From: Sclerodactyla briareus
Lineage: Eukaryota; Echinodermata; Holothuroidea; Dendrochirotida; Sclerodactylidae
Direction of reading: 5' to 3'
Length of the DNA: 64,000 bases
Assembly (NCBI GenBank): GCA_026419785.1
Contig: JAODTK010005855.1
Coordinates: 62,001 to 126,000 of the forward strand
Every line of letters begins with the position of its first letter. Within the stretch, counting starts at the first letter, position 1. The notes beneath the pieces were generated by a model. The model had not been told where the DNA came from, did no database searches, and saw only the letters and a program-made list of their open reading frames with translations. Shown here in pieces: positions 33,540-45,876 of the stretch. The translations under genes and the position numbers were made by a program.

Positions 33540-36201
33540 GGTTGCTACTAAAGAACCTAGCTGTGTGATTTGTTTTTCCCCATTTAGGTTGGAGAAGTTA
33601 TAATTATGTGTGTATTTGTAATGTGTATTTACTAGAGCAGTCAGTTGAAGGCATGTTCAGAATTGTGCTTGGTGCGGAGCGTATTATTGAAGAGGTATTG
33701 GAGTTGGTGACTCGTTCTATTGAAAACCCAAATAGACACTATATAACATGAGTGTGTTGCTAAATTTGATCTACATCTCGAAGTTATCTTGTACCACAGA
33801 AAGAATGAGGGGATCACCATTAGTATCTCGCCTGGTCATGTGATCAAAGGTTCCCTTCATCAGTCATCACACAAACAACCCAAAGGACTTCATTGGTTGG
33901 TGTACACAATGTGACATATGTAACACATTTCTCGAATTTCAGGGGTATTATTCATCCGAGACATCAACTTTTTCAGAAGAAATTCACGTTTATTGTTACT
34001 CATCTTCAAATGCTCCGTGGAACCAACAATGTTATTGGGCCCCTGGCCGGTAGGAATGGAGTATGTCATGCCTTCGGGGGGTAATTTGTTAATAGGCGTT
34101 TTGTGGTGGTTCTTATTCAGTTCAGGGCAAGAAAAAGAGGAAAAAAAGAAAAGGATTGCTCAAATTAGCAAAGTACCTGTGGATCCGATCAACTTGAATA
34201 ATATTTGTGCTCGACAATGGTAGAAAAACATCATGCTGAAGAACAGGGAGGTTCGGATCATGCGCAGCACCACTGGACAGATTCTCAACTTGAGAGTGAT
34301 TCTGCCGAAAAAATCTCCAGACACCAACAAGAACTATACTATAGGTTCATGACTACAAGAAGGCCTCTGGCCGAGTTTGGCCTTACAGTTGTATGGGCCA
34401 TCATGCAGATATTGACATCAAAGCAACCGTGTTCACGTCACTGAACAAATTCATGACGAGGGTGTGGCCACTGTCTTCCTGGACAGCAGCATTGGCATCG
34501 TGGTTTTCATACGAAGAATGGAGTTCCTTACATTGGGAACGTAAGTAGATTATACAAAGAGGATTTTGGAACTTAGGAAATCCATATTCGTATGCCGAAC
34601 ACAGTACATTGATGTTATTAAGTTACCCTCGCATAAGTGACTCTAAATGGGCTCGACCCGCAGCAATCAGAGCTCAGGGCGAGTAGAAGGATCCCGGAGA
34701 CGAGGCTTGGTGGGGCGGTGGGGGGTGGTTATTTATCAAAGTTCGCTTACAACTATGAAGCGCCATGGTCCCAACTCTGGATTTTTTTTTCTGTACGTAT
34801 AATTTTTGTCATTATATGAGCCTTCACAGATGACCACCGTTTTTAATTACTGTGCCATGGTATGATCAATTCCCAGTCCGTGTTGTATTTACCGAGAGGG
34901 CTCAGTGACTCATTACTGTTAATCATATTTGCCATGTCCATGTGTATGGGTTTGAAAGCATCACACGGAGGTTGAGTCATTTAGCCAAATGATTGGATAT
35001 AGTGATTGACTAAGACCACCTGGCAGTCGCTGGGCAGTGCGGCACCCCTCCACCGTGGGGGGGGGGCTGTGGTCTATATGGAGGTCATCAAGCCATTCTT
35101 TTAAAAGAGTTGTGGCCGATTCTCGGAACTCATCTCGCTGATGTTAGCTATACTGGTGGCTGTGATTTTATCAGTTATATTGCCGCGAGGTTTTCAACTA
35201 CCAGGCGTTCAGGTGATTGGAGTGGAATTGCGTGATCAAATGCGAACGGGAAAAGCGAATAAATGATAAAGAAGCACTCATGCTCTTTCTCTTTCCTTTT
35301 TTCTCCCCCATCCACTCTCTTCACCTTTCCTCCCAGACTACCCTTCCCTCTTTTGCCGACAGACCAAAATTTGCCGACAGGGAAAAATTGTACACTTTTG
35401 GCATTCCATCGAAAAGTTAGGCAATTTGGCCTTTATTCAATCGAATTTGAATCATGTCTTTTTGACAAAACGGAATTGTGGCGTTCCCTGGCCATTTTCG
35501 AGCCGCAACATGTGCCCTCATAGTGATAGTATGTGCACTGTGCACCCAACTTTCAACAAGTGGTCGCACCCATGAATAAAAAAAAAATATATATCTCGCC
35601 AGGTGGTAAACTACCCCCATCGCCTCAACTCCCCTTTACCTCAAGGTAGCGATTTGTATGTTAGTTTGTTTGTTTATTCAACTAACTTGTTCCCCCAGAA
35701 AATCGACAACGCCCAATAAAGGAGCAACCCACCAAGCTGGGACAGCAGTTCGTATGCAAACGATAGAGATTGAAGGAAAACCGTTTTTCATGATAATTAA
35801 GAACAACCCAGAGTAGATTCCAAGCATTTTTTGTTGAGGAACATCATCTGTCTGCCACAAGGCACCATTACAGTATGAACATACCGGTGATAAAATAACC
35901 GCGCGCGCAGCGCGCGAAAATTTCAAGAATGGAAGCAGCAGAATTCACTCAACTTGACGATCTAGGGAAGTAGCCTTCGTTTAATATTCCCTGGGCGCCG
36001 CACTTGAAAAGGAACCATTCCACTAGTCAACAAATTTATTAGCTCGCTCGATTGTCTGTCAAATTCCTTCGTGCCTGTGAACTGACCACAGACCATTGAA
36101 TCGCAGATCTCCAGAGTGATTTGATTTTGATTTGATTTGATTGCTACGGGTCAGGAAGCATTTGACTCATCGAGGAACCATAACCGAATTTTTGATCGGG
36201 G
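33540..36201. other. Intergenic, nothing recognised
   Basis: A GCGCGCGCAGCGCGCG palindrome at about 35901-35918. No gene or clear repeat family seen. Confidence 0.5.
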
Positions 36202-36534
36202 ATGAGCACCGGCAGAGAAAAACTCGCCTATATCTCGACTAGTGATCAGCATGATATCGAGGCAGGAGTGACACAAATACCCTGCGCCGGGACCGCAATT
36301 TACGTCCCCATCCGACGGACGATCAGTGAACTCCAGGACCTGACCACTTTCTCAGAACCTGGAGGAGCGGAAGATGTTCGACGCGACTGCTCACAGCCGA
36401 CCGACGAGCCTATTGCAAGTGCCCCCGAAACAACCCCCGAAATTACACAAGCCCCATGCTCACAGCAGGACCAGGAACCTAGACCGGACACGCCGTCGAA
36501 TGCACATCAGCCACTTCTGGAAAAACCATTTTAG
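36202..36534 (+). CDS. Orphan ORF, proline/threonine/glutamate-rich, unknown function
   Basis: An ATG-started reading frame of 110 codons with good-looking codon use in AT-rich surroundings. The protein is hydrophilic with acidic and Pro/Ser/Thr-rich parts (TSDQHDIEAG, PETTPEITQAPCSQQDQEP) and no domain I recognise. It contains AIYVPI, which resembles but does not strictly fit a tyrosine-based inhibitory motif. About 105 bases of it are repeated 230 bases downstream in another frame. It could be a cytoplasmic tail exon, a transposon gene fragment or chance. Confidence 0.25.
   Translation: MSTGREKLAYISTSDQHDIEAGVTQIPCAGTAIYVPIRRTISELQDLTTFSEPGGAEDVRRDCSQPTDEPIASAPETTPEITQAPCSQQDQEPRPDTPSNAHQPLLEKPF
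36304..36408 (+). repeat. 105-bp direct repeat, copy 1
   Basis: Nearly identical to 36534-36638 (one mismatch near the left end). Lies inside the orphan ORF at 36202. Confidence 0.95.
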
Positions 36535-36638
36535 TCCCCAGCCGACGGACGATCAGTGAACTCCAGGACCTGACCACTTTCTCAGAACCTGGAGGAGCGG
36601 AAGATGTTCGACGCGACTGCTCACAGCCGACCGACGAG
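36534..36638 (+). repeat. 105-bp direct repeat, copy 2
   Basis: Offset 230 bases from copy 1, so it continues in a different reading frame. Followed by a T run and AGGGGGG. Confidence 0.95.
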
Positions 36639-36937
36639 TTTTTTAGGGGGGAAATGGAGATATTGTGAAAAATTGATATTTTGTTAATTTAACTTGTTAT
36701 TAAGGACCTCACCGCATGGATGGAGGTGTTTCACTTAGTATGTGTAATCCCCATAATGAGTACTACATGATTCCTATTGTAAATCTTGTGAGCATGTGAA
36801 GTTAAAAATGCTTAGCTTGATCAAGTCAGTTCAGTCGAGGAAAACTAAGCCTTTGGCGTCTTTGTTCCTTGGACCGAAAGTCTGAGGACTCTAGCAGTCA
36901 TGGACCAGTGTGAGGTTTGTGTATAACGCTGGATTTG

Positions 36938-38340
36938 TAAACACGATTAACTCGACCAACGCCCTGGGGATGGATGAAGCTAATACTTGATATGGGTGGT
37001 CTCCATGATGAGTACATGATTCTATTGTTTTGGAGTCACGTCAGCGTCTCTGAGGTCACCAGAGGTCAAAGTCTGAAAACCTTGTGAACACGATAAGTCC
37101 AGAATGGTTGGTCTGATCAGGTTGAAATTTGGTGTGTAGCTTTCTTATGGGGAGCATAGGAACCCTATTGTTTTTGGTATAGGTCGGGGGTGAATTTTGG
37201 TCAAAATAGAAAAATTTGAATTTGGCCAATTGGCTTGTAAACACGATAACTCGACCCCGCCTGGATGGATGAAGCTCATACTTGATATGTGTGTTCTCCA
37301 TGATGAGTACATGAATCATATTGTTTTGGGGTCAGGTCAGAGGTCATTGAGGTCACCAGAGGTCAAAGTCTGAAAACCTTGTGAACACGATAAGTCCAGA
37401 ATGGTTGGTCTGATCAGGTTGAAATTTGGTGTGTAGCTTTCTTATGGGGAGCATAGGAACCCTATTGTTTTGGGGTATAGGTCGGGCGTGAATTTTGGTT
37501 GAGTGAAGAATGGAAAATTTGAAAAGTCGATTATTTTGGCCAATTTTGGCTTGTAAACACGATAACTCGACCCCGCCTGGATGGATGAAGCTCATACTTG
37601 GTATGTGTGTACCCATGATGAGTACATGAATCATATTGTTTTGGGGTCAGGTCAGAGGTCACCAGAGGTCAAAGTCTGAAAACCTCGTAAACATGATAAG
37701 TCCAGAATGGTTGGTCTGATCAGGTTGAAATTTGGTGTGTAGCTTTCTTATGGGGAGCATAGGAACCCTATTGTTTTTGGTATAGGTCGGGGGTGAATTT
37801 TAGTCAAAAATAGAAAAATTGTGAAAAGTCGATTATTTTGGCCAATTTTGGCTTGTAAACACGATAACTCGACCCCGCCTGGATGGATGAAGCTCTACTT
37901 GGTATGGAGTTCTGCATGATGAGTACATGAACCCTATTGTTTTGGGGTCAGGTCAGAGGTCAAAGTCTGAAAACCTTGTAATCACGATAAGTCCAGAATG
38001 GTTGGTCTGATCAGGTTGAAATTTGGTGTGTAGCTTTCTTATGGGGAGTACAGGAGAACTATTGTTTTTGGTATAGGTCGGGGGTGAATTTTGGACAGAA
38101 ATAGGAAATTCGTAGAAAAGTCGATATTTTGGCCAATTTTGGCTTGTAAACACGATAACTCGACCCCGCCTGGATGGATGAAGCTCATACTCAAAATTTG
38201 TGTTCCCCACGATGAGTACGATGAACCCTATTGTTTTGGGGTCAGGTCAGAGGTCATCTGAGCCCATAGGTTCAGAGTCTGAAAATCTCGAAATTCAGTT
38301 TGTAGCTTTCCTATCAAGAGTATAGGAACCCTATTGGTTG
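36938..38340 (+). repeat. Tandem array of about 300-bp units (each two related halves)
   Basis: Units start at about 36938, 37231, 37553, 37855 and 38147 with GTAAACACGATAACTCGACC. Each contains GATGGATGAAGCTCATACTT, GATGAGTACATGAA, TTTTGGGGTCAGGTCAGAGG, and a half-repeat starting GTGAACACGATAAGTCCAGA that parallels the first. Tandem repeats built on AACACGATAACTC are a familiar type in marine invertebrate genomes (from memory, not checked). Confidence 0.92.
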
Positions 38341-40534
38341 ATTTGATTGGGATAAACGGGAAACCTTTGCAAGTGGTCATGTTGCCCATAAATGAGGCTG
38401 GTGCAATCTCCTATTTGTCTCGTGTCTAGCTATAGGTTGGTCAAAAGAGTCAAGGAATCACTAAGTCTTATGGCTTTCTGGTTTGGTTACATCAACTGGC
38501 CTTGCGGAGACCTTATTCCGAGGAACAGTGGTATAAGATCCTCTAGACGCGGGAACGAAAATGAGATGGGAGCGGATTGGCTTGGCCTTTGCTTTCCGTT
38601 GCCGGGAAGGAGGACGAGTGGCGCCGACAATCACCATAGTAGTCACAGGATAGGTACGAGGTAGTTTAGTTTCGTGAAAATGAGGAACCGAAGGACTTAA
38701 CTCTCATGAACGACCCTGATAATGATGATGATGATAATAATAATAATACTTTCGATTTGCAGAGCGCGTCCCATGAACAAATCTCGGAACGCTTCACACA
38801 CTAAAAGATGGGACTTCAAAGAACGCTTGTGTAAAGCGTATTATTGCATATCGCTCGCACTCCACCCTAGCCTCACAATGATTCCCGGTACCGGTCGTTC
38901 TGCTACATCTAATTTACATACACATTGTCACAAGTTCCAAATCCTCTAGAATAATAAAAATGGACGTCACGAACAGGTACGCGAAAGAGAGAACGATCTG
39001 ATTGAATATAATTTGTCCTTCATTTCTGCTTCAAAACGGTCTAAAAATCAAATGAATAATCACAGTAAATCAAGGTGGAATAAGAAGGGCTTCCGCCGCT
39101 AACGGCAAAACAAAATACGAATACCAGACTCTGAAAACTTGTTCCATGACTTCTTTCTGGCATGCAAATGAAATAGCCACTCTCAGCTATGTGACTGGTC
39201 CAAAGTTACAACGTGACCCTGACGTCACACCCTCTAAACTTTACTCCAAATATTGGACCAATCACAACCATCGTAACAAATAATACATGACTCATACGGC
39301 AAATACGAGGGATGCCATTGGATTCCAGGATAAACAATACAGTGGACAATAGATGCCATTAGCATGAATAATAAAATATTGAAGAATGACTTGACACTTT
39401 CAATAGGAATCATAACACTGTATCATGACATAATGAAAATATTGAATAAGTATAACGGCTTTCACACACTACCATGGGAAATCAAAGACTGTGCTCAAGG
39501 TGACCTTCACAGCGATTCCACCTCCTCAAACAGTCGTACCATACGGAAGCTTAGAGACATACATTGGAACATTAAGCATAATCGGTTCAAAGCAGGAGCT
39601 CTCAGCCCCTCTACGAATACCATAAATCAAGATCGCCAGAATGACCTTGACATGACCTACATATATACATCTGTGTTTGAATGGAAAAGAGAGATAATTA
39701 ATGAGCGAAAACTCCTCTCACACTTTTGAAAGAGCTCAGATTTGAGGCACTGCGAGCCTTGAGGGGCAAATTATCCAGATTGAATGGAGGGCAGCAGCTC
39801 TGAAAAGGACCCGTCACCATAGTGCTGTGTTCGAGAAGAGCGTGGGCGACTGAGCAGAGCTTGGGATGACGAGCGGAGGGATCAGTGGATGTTGATATTC
39901 AGAGGCAGAAAAAACAGACCTAAAGAATACGCCTATTTCTCATGGGAGCAAGTCAGAATATGCGTATGGACATACATGGGCATTCTACTCATTGATCACT
40001 CTCTGCGAAAAGAAAAAACAGTCACGAATGTCAATTGCAGTGTGCACCACAATGTTTAAGTCAGTGACCCAATAAGTATATCAGTTATACTCACATGCAA
40101 AGTACTGTATCTATGCAAATGAATGCCCTTTCTCTACTAATATAGCTAAACCCATGTCAGTTGAAATATACGATCAGATTTTCAGAGACTTCTCGAAAGT
40201 GAATGGAAATGCACACTAACATTTTCATGATCAGAGTTACTCATTGAACGACTCGGGAATTAGCTTGAACTTGTAAATACGATGGGCCCAAGGATGCAAC
40301 CCTCTTCTTCAATCCTTGACAAAGTCAGAGGAATCATCTTGCGATGCTGGCTTGTTAACAAGATGAGGTCGACCACCCCCCCCCCTTTTTCGACATCCCC
40401 CCTTTTTCGACCACCCCCCCCCCCCTTCTTGTGGGGGTCAAACAACCTACTTTTTTCTTTTTTGCTTCAATCTGGGGTTCATTTCTTAGGTTAATTTTAA
40501 AATCAAGAAAAAAAAATCGTCATTCGATAAATTG
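38341..40534. other. Intergenic, orphan frames only
   Basis: A 121-codon plus-strand frame at 39364-39729 (MNNKILKNDLTLSIGI...) has no recognisable domain. A C-rich patch lies at 40375-40430. Nothing else supported. Confidence 0.5.
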
Positions 40535-40895
40535 TAGCCTGTGAACACGGTAAGTCGATCCAACCCGGATGGATCGGGCTCATGATTATATTGAGTTCCC
40601 ATAATGTGTACATGACCATATTGTTCTGGTTACAATCTGAGGTTAACTGACATCAAATCAGCCCAGGTACACCAAGCTTTTGAATTTCTGGTTAGTGGAA
40701 ATGACGAAATTAAGTTAAATGCGATCAGGTTGGATCGAGCTCATGATTATATTGAGTTCACATAATGTGTACATGACCATATTGTTCTGGTTACAATCTA
40801 AGGTTAACTGACATCAAATCAGCCCAGGTACACCAAGCTTTTGAATTTCTGGTTAGTGGAAATGACGAAATTAGGTTACATGCGATCAGGTGAAT
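40535..40895 (+). repeat. Tandem duplication, 161-bp unit, related to the 300-bp array
   Basis: Two copies offset 161 bases (GGATCGGGCTCATGATTATA at 40571; GGATCGAGCTCATGATTATA at 40732). The left end has GTGAACACGGTAAGTCGATC, a diverged relative of the 36938-38340 units. Confidence 0.85.
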
Positions 40896-42546
40896 TGTGG
40901 TGGGTGGATGAAGCATGCCACTGGCTAGGCTGAGTTACATTTTTATTTGCACAGTGTGAATAGATTTTAATTGAATCCAATTGATTACCCCAATTTGTCT
41001 ACCCACAGCCCTTCCCATTGAGCTCAGTCTGTGAGAGAGTGTGTTTACATTACTCTCTCGAGCTGCATGGCAGGCAGCAGGGGGACTGTTTAATTCGTCT
41101 GTCAGCAGTGAGGTGGATGAACCAATGGGGGATAACAGGCAGTTTTGTGGGAAGATCTGTCATCAGCTTCTCATGATGTAGGTGCTGGCTGGACTTTCCA
41201 TTATGGATCCAAGTGTGTTGCACTGTTCACTGCTACAGGCCTAGGTATGAATTTGTGCTGGACACATCAAGTTTTGTTGGGTACATAAAGCTAATGTACA
41301 GGCCTAGGAATGAGTTGGTTGGGTACTTTGTGCTGGACTGGATCCAAATAGTCGGCTACTGTGGTAGCATTTTCCAAGCCATTCCGAGGTTAAGACAGAT
41401 GTCAGTTGAGGTCAATTAAATGTGAACAAACAAAAATGTGGATTGGTGAAGAAATGCAGTGTATTCGCCAAAACACTTTGCCGTCCGCAGCTATCAAGAC
41501 GTTTCGACTTGTGCGACTTGTTCCATTAAGGCAGTTGTCAAACTTGTACCGTTTGGAAGCTCCGTCTAAGGAGAAAGAATTTCGTGTAGTGCTTCCTTCC
41601 TCACAGTATGTTGTTTAGAGGGGTAATGTTTAGGAGCTTAAAGGACAACTGCATGATGAATCATAAAGAGGCTAATATGCATACGACTTTCCGTTACGTT
41701 ACGAAGTTGTGCAGCTGTAGATTGCGCGAGATCGAAAAGCACCCCCTCATGCAAAAATAAATGATATTTCCCACTAGGAAACATCATATTGAAATGGGGT
41801 TGGACCTATAGATACAGTTTTCCATTCTCCACGATAAAAACCATTGTTGTATCCAAGCCTGCGGTTGTCCTTCAAAATAGTTATTGTCCGCTCTGATAGT
41901 CGAGGCACCACTCATAACAGCGATACATGGCTCGAGTTTCCAAAGAGCCCTTTCTACTAGAGAGGAATATGCTAACTCTATCGGAAGTCCGTATGCAGGA
42001 ACTTCCGTAATGCGGACGGAAAAACGTTGGCAATTCTTGAATGTCATGATAACATTAGGTTGAAGTCACAGGACATTTTAGTATACATTCATTTCAAAGA
42101 ACAAATGGAAATCTGCCTGTATAGGCCTATACATTAAATTGACGGGATTTTTTCATTTTGTGTGCAGTGAAACGATGGCAATCATTAAAAGTCATGATAC
42201 CAAGCTGAGTCAACACGTATGATACAATGTGTACGTACGTATACGTAACGCAACTCTTGTACATATAGGCTACAGTGGCGTGTGCTGTGAAGTACATTCC
42301 TGGTCATAGGCTGATGACGTTGACTCCGCATACACGGTAGCACTGACGCCACATCGAATTTCCGCATTGACTCACACACTAAATTGGGTTAGTTTGCAGC
42401 CGTCCGCTGTTCACCAGAAATGTCCGTCCGTTAGACAAATGCGCTGATGCGATGTACAACTGTGAACTGGCAGTCGACTTATATGAAACGCCGAATGCGC
42501 GCTCTATGCTGGCTCTACTCGTTCTGATACGTGTAGTGAATCTTAA
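40896..42546. other. Intergenic with one MITE
   Basis: Only the MITE at 41638 and a partial duplication with ACAGGCCTAGGTATGA / ACAGGCCTAGGAATGA (41235 and 41298). Confidence 0.5.
41638..41875. mobile_element. MITE-like element, TIR AAGGACAACYGCA family, short copy
   Basis: TTAAAGGACAACTGCA at the left and TGCGGTTGTCCTTCAA at the right are inverted with two mismatches. Internal AAAGAGGCTAATAT and CCATTCTCCAC match the copy at 28782. The TTAA-like ends suggest piggyBac-type target choice, which is inference. Confidence 0.7.
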
Positions 42547-42987
42547 GCGGAATAACGACCTAGAATTCATTATTCCACCTATGTTCTAAGCCACATTATG
42601 AGAAAATTGCTCGTTTATCGCCAATAAAATCGGGGGACGAAAAATGATCGCCATTTGCGCCAAAATTCAAGGCAAGTCATGGTGTTACCCGTCAGTTTTC
42701 AGTGCCGTAATAATGAGTTCCTTAGTCATTATTGCACCGTCTCATGCCGTAATAACGACCTTTCTTTTCATTATTCGTCTATTTCGGAGGGCATAATAAT
42801 GACTTAGTTGCTCGTGATCCCGCCCATCCCCGTTCATCATAATGCTGGTCCTTATTCCTCCTCTCTCAATTCATAATAATGCCTTAGTTTCTCGTTATTC
42901 TGCCTATCCCGATTCATAAAAATGACCTAATCACTCATTATCCGCCCGTTTCGATCCATATAATGACTCGATTACTCATGCTCTTGC
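42547..42987 (+). repeat. Diverged tandem array, about 44-bp unit
   Basis: Nine or so units of the form CATAATAATGACTTAGTTGC, TCGTTATTCCGCCCATTTCG. Each contains a short inverted pair ATAATGA and TCATTAT, so units could fold. Confidence 0.75.
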
Positions 42988-44643
42988 TAAAAAAAAACAA
43001 GAATATTAACATGCCACCATATCTGTAGTTCCTCCTTACTGGCGTTACGCATTTCCCGTCAGCTCTAGCACCCAGCTAGCGGAAATAATACAGGCTGCCA
43101 GAAAAAAAGGCTTCCAATTCTTGAAAGGTAAAAAAAATCGCTGGCTTGATATACAACAAGAGAGCCTATGCAGAAGAAGCCCTGGAGACTGTAATACGAT
43201 ATATGTACCATGTGGTGTATTGGCAGAATACCAGGGAGGATTATTATGGAATGTACTCCACATATTTTGATAAAGGGGTCAATACAATCAACACCCACCC
43301 CTGCCCTGTTTTCAGGTACGCTTACCTGTTAGTAATTCGATCATTTCAAGACCGTGAGACTCGTGATATATTTATTATTAATATATTTAAAAAATTCGCC
43401 AGGGCTGATGGCAAAAGACGATTTCCTGCTTATTGGGGATAATATATTCTGCACATTTCCCGGTAGGCTTCGTGCCTATCGATGTTGGCGCTCTGCTTAG
43501 ATCTCTCCCAAGTTGTCGGGTCCCGGAGTTCACTGATGGTCCTGGTGAGAGGGGACGCAAAAAGCGGTCCTTGGAGCAGGTTGGGAATGGTTAAATCGAA
43601 ATGAAGGGAATCCTAATAACTGTCACTCTCGACTGTCAATTGAATTCAGCAAAATCATCCACCCATTACAAGAAATCTCCTCGCCTGGGTGGGTGCGAAT
43701 GAGAAAAGTGTTTCCATGTGATATTTGCGTCCCGTCATCACTGAACTATCTCCCGCATTTATAACAGCATTTGCAAGGGTCACTGAAAATTGCAAAAAAA
43801 AAATCAAATAAATAGCTGCAGTGGGAATCATCGCTCTGTTAGAGACTGTAAGCTCCTCAAAATCGATTTTTGCATAAGAAACTAAATGTTTGATAACCTT
43901 GCTTAGCTTTGAACTGATCCAAATACTGCCCCAGTGCAATGTGTACCTGGTGTGCGAAAGAGAGCGTTAGGAATGCCAGACAAGGGAATGGGTCCCCGAA
44001 GGGGGAGGGTGGGGCGTCTTATGCTGTTGGGGGAGCAGGCGTCATGGTCTATCAGTATCTCCCAGTATCCTTATTTCATTTTTAACAGCCTTATTTTCAA
44101 CCAGGGTCTCCAAAAGATACGCATTTCCTCTCGCGACGGGTGGGGGTGTACGAGCTTCCAGACGGCATCGGGACCTGCTTAGGTATAGTATGCATGATCG
44201 CCATTACAATTAGTTTCGAGTGAAACTTATAGAGGTTCACTTTGTAAAGTGCAAAATGGGAATTGGGTAGCTTCCGGGTTCGAGACCATCATTGATGACC
44301 ATGTATTACTATGAGTGTCAACGATTGTCGACACAAAGCCGTCTCGGTCTCTGGGAGTCTCGAAGTACTCAGCATGTTATATACATTTCATTCATCGCTG
44401 GTTCCGTTTGTATTATGTCGGGATTGTGTTCATGCTATGTGCTCAAGCCACGTTGGCATGTTGAGATAATTGCTGCAGCCGTAAGCCTTGTTATCTCTGT
44501 GGGAGTGACGCAATTTCATTACATATTAGACAGACCTACATACCTGTGTAAAATATTCGAGAACATTCGGTAGGACAAAAGTCCTTGCTCGGTGTTGAGC
44601 CAGTGTTGCGTACTGCCAGGGAGCCAACCCGTTCCCGGGGACA
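42988..44643. other. Upstream region of the Ig-like gene, nothing certain
   Basis: A frame at 43146-43442 (AYAEEALETVIRYMYHVVYW) and one at 44292-44573 with two hydrophobic stretches (YISFIAGSVCIMSGLCSCYV; IIAAAVSLVISVGV) are unexplained. The second resembles transmembrane segments and could be an exon of a neighbouring membrane protein. Confidence 0.35.
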
Positions 44644-45017
44644 TGGTTCGACAATATATTCTTGTGGTTGTTTGCTCCCTCGTTTCTCCGTCTACGGGAG
44701 AGGTTGTTTTTTGTGAAGTGGGAAACGATACAGCCTCAGTTGTAAGATCGGAGAAGAACCAGAATCCCGTCTGGCGGTTTCACCTCAGCGACATGACAGG
44801 TCCAGTTATTGTATTCAATCTTTCGGTCGATTCAGGCCCACCCGCGCCGTCTACGACAGTCACATATTCGTTGACAATAAGTCCCATAAAGGCAGAACTA
44901 ACTGGCTTTTACACATGCTCATATAACTCCGTGGTCATATCGAGTTACAACGTTTTCGTCGTCCCAGCGGGCCACCCATCATGTAGCCGTCTTCCACGGC
45001 GCACAGAACAGAACTTG
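44644..45017 (+). CDS. Signal peptide plus immunoglobulin V-like domain, first exon of an Ig receptor
   Basis: ATG at 44644 in a fair context (GACATGG). Residues 1-19, MVRQYILVVVCSLVSPSTG, look like a signal peptide. An Ig-fold domain follows: first Cys in VVFCEVG, core Trp in NPVWRF, and the late motif TGFYTCSYNS with the second Cys. N-glycosylation sites NDT and NLS are visible. The exon ends at a good donor, GTAAGT at 45018, phase 2. Probably the start of a secreted or cell-surface Ig protein, possibly an innate immune receptor. I cannot name the family; no transmembrane segment is joined to it here. Confidence 0.6.
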
Positions 45018-45194
45018 GTAAGTTACTTGAGCTTGAAACAAATGAAACCGAGTCTGGTGCACGACGTGTATAGAGTCCCCCCCCCGCCCCCCCCCCCCCC
45101 CTCCTCCTCGTGGTTCAGTTCATTCATTTCATTATTTGTTTTTATGCATGTACGTTTAATAATACGTAGTAGTATTAATAGCTAATATTATTCC

Positions 45195-45225
45195 ATATAT
45201 ATATATTATATATATATATATATAG

Positions 45226-45258
<33 letters not shown>

Positions 45259-45290
45259 ATATAGATATATATATATATATATATAATATA

Positions 45291-45365
<75 letters not shown>
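45195..45365. repeat. TA microsatellite
   Basis: About 170 bases of TA dinucleotides with interruptions, inside the intron after the first Ig exon. Strong cruciform or slippage potential. Confidence 0.97.
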
Positions 45366-45369
<4 letters not shown>

Positions 45370-45726
45370 AATAGGTTTTCAGAATTTACTTTACAAAAAA
45401 AACAATTTCTAAATAATTTGCTAATTTGTTCCATACTTTAGCAGCATGAATTTCAGGGCTTAGCATTCTACAGACGAATAATCGTAAAGTAATGTGCATG
45501 CCGGTTGCTTAGTGTTAAGTGGTGCCACCTCGGCATTCTGGGTGGAGTAATTATTGAAGCAGCGGGTCGATCATGTCATGTCTTTAAGCGAAAGTAGCGG
45601 CATTAAGTTGGATTATGTCTTCTAATTTAAATAGTTTAAGACTCTTGAATCATGGTATTGTTCCGTGAGCTGACATGTGATAAAGGAGTATATGCCTTCT
45701 TCTGTACATAATAAGTGAATACGAAT

Positions 45727-45876
45727 TGACATCACTGGTATCAGAACCAGATAGTACATCAGTAAATGGATTTGTGGTAAGTTCAACTAACAAGCTGACT
45801 ATAACTGGGACGCAACTGACCAATAGAGGCGGGCCGTTCCGAGGTTGTGTACCAACTTTCGATATTGAGAAGGAAA
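45727..45876 (+). pseudogene. Possible half Ig domain (LTITGTQ... G..F..C)
   Basis: The plus frame reads SSTNKLTITGTQLTNRGG and then PFRGCVPTF, resembling strands E to G of an Ig domain (LTI, G, aromatic, Cys). The usual G-x-Y-x-C spacing is one residue too long. A GTAAGT-like donor occurs inside it and no first-half Cys/Trp was found, so it may be a decayed exon. It lies between two better Ig exons on the same strand. Confidence 0.3.

Noticed and set aside
37056..38210. Three minus-strand ORFs sharing RKLHTKFQPDQTNHSG
   Set aside because: They recur because the 300-bp units are tandem DNA repeats; no start or splice context, and units differ by frame-breaking indels.
39364..39729. 121-codon plus-strand ORF as a gene
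   Set aside because: No recognisable domain, AT-rich composition, no flanking exons identified.
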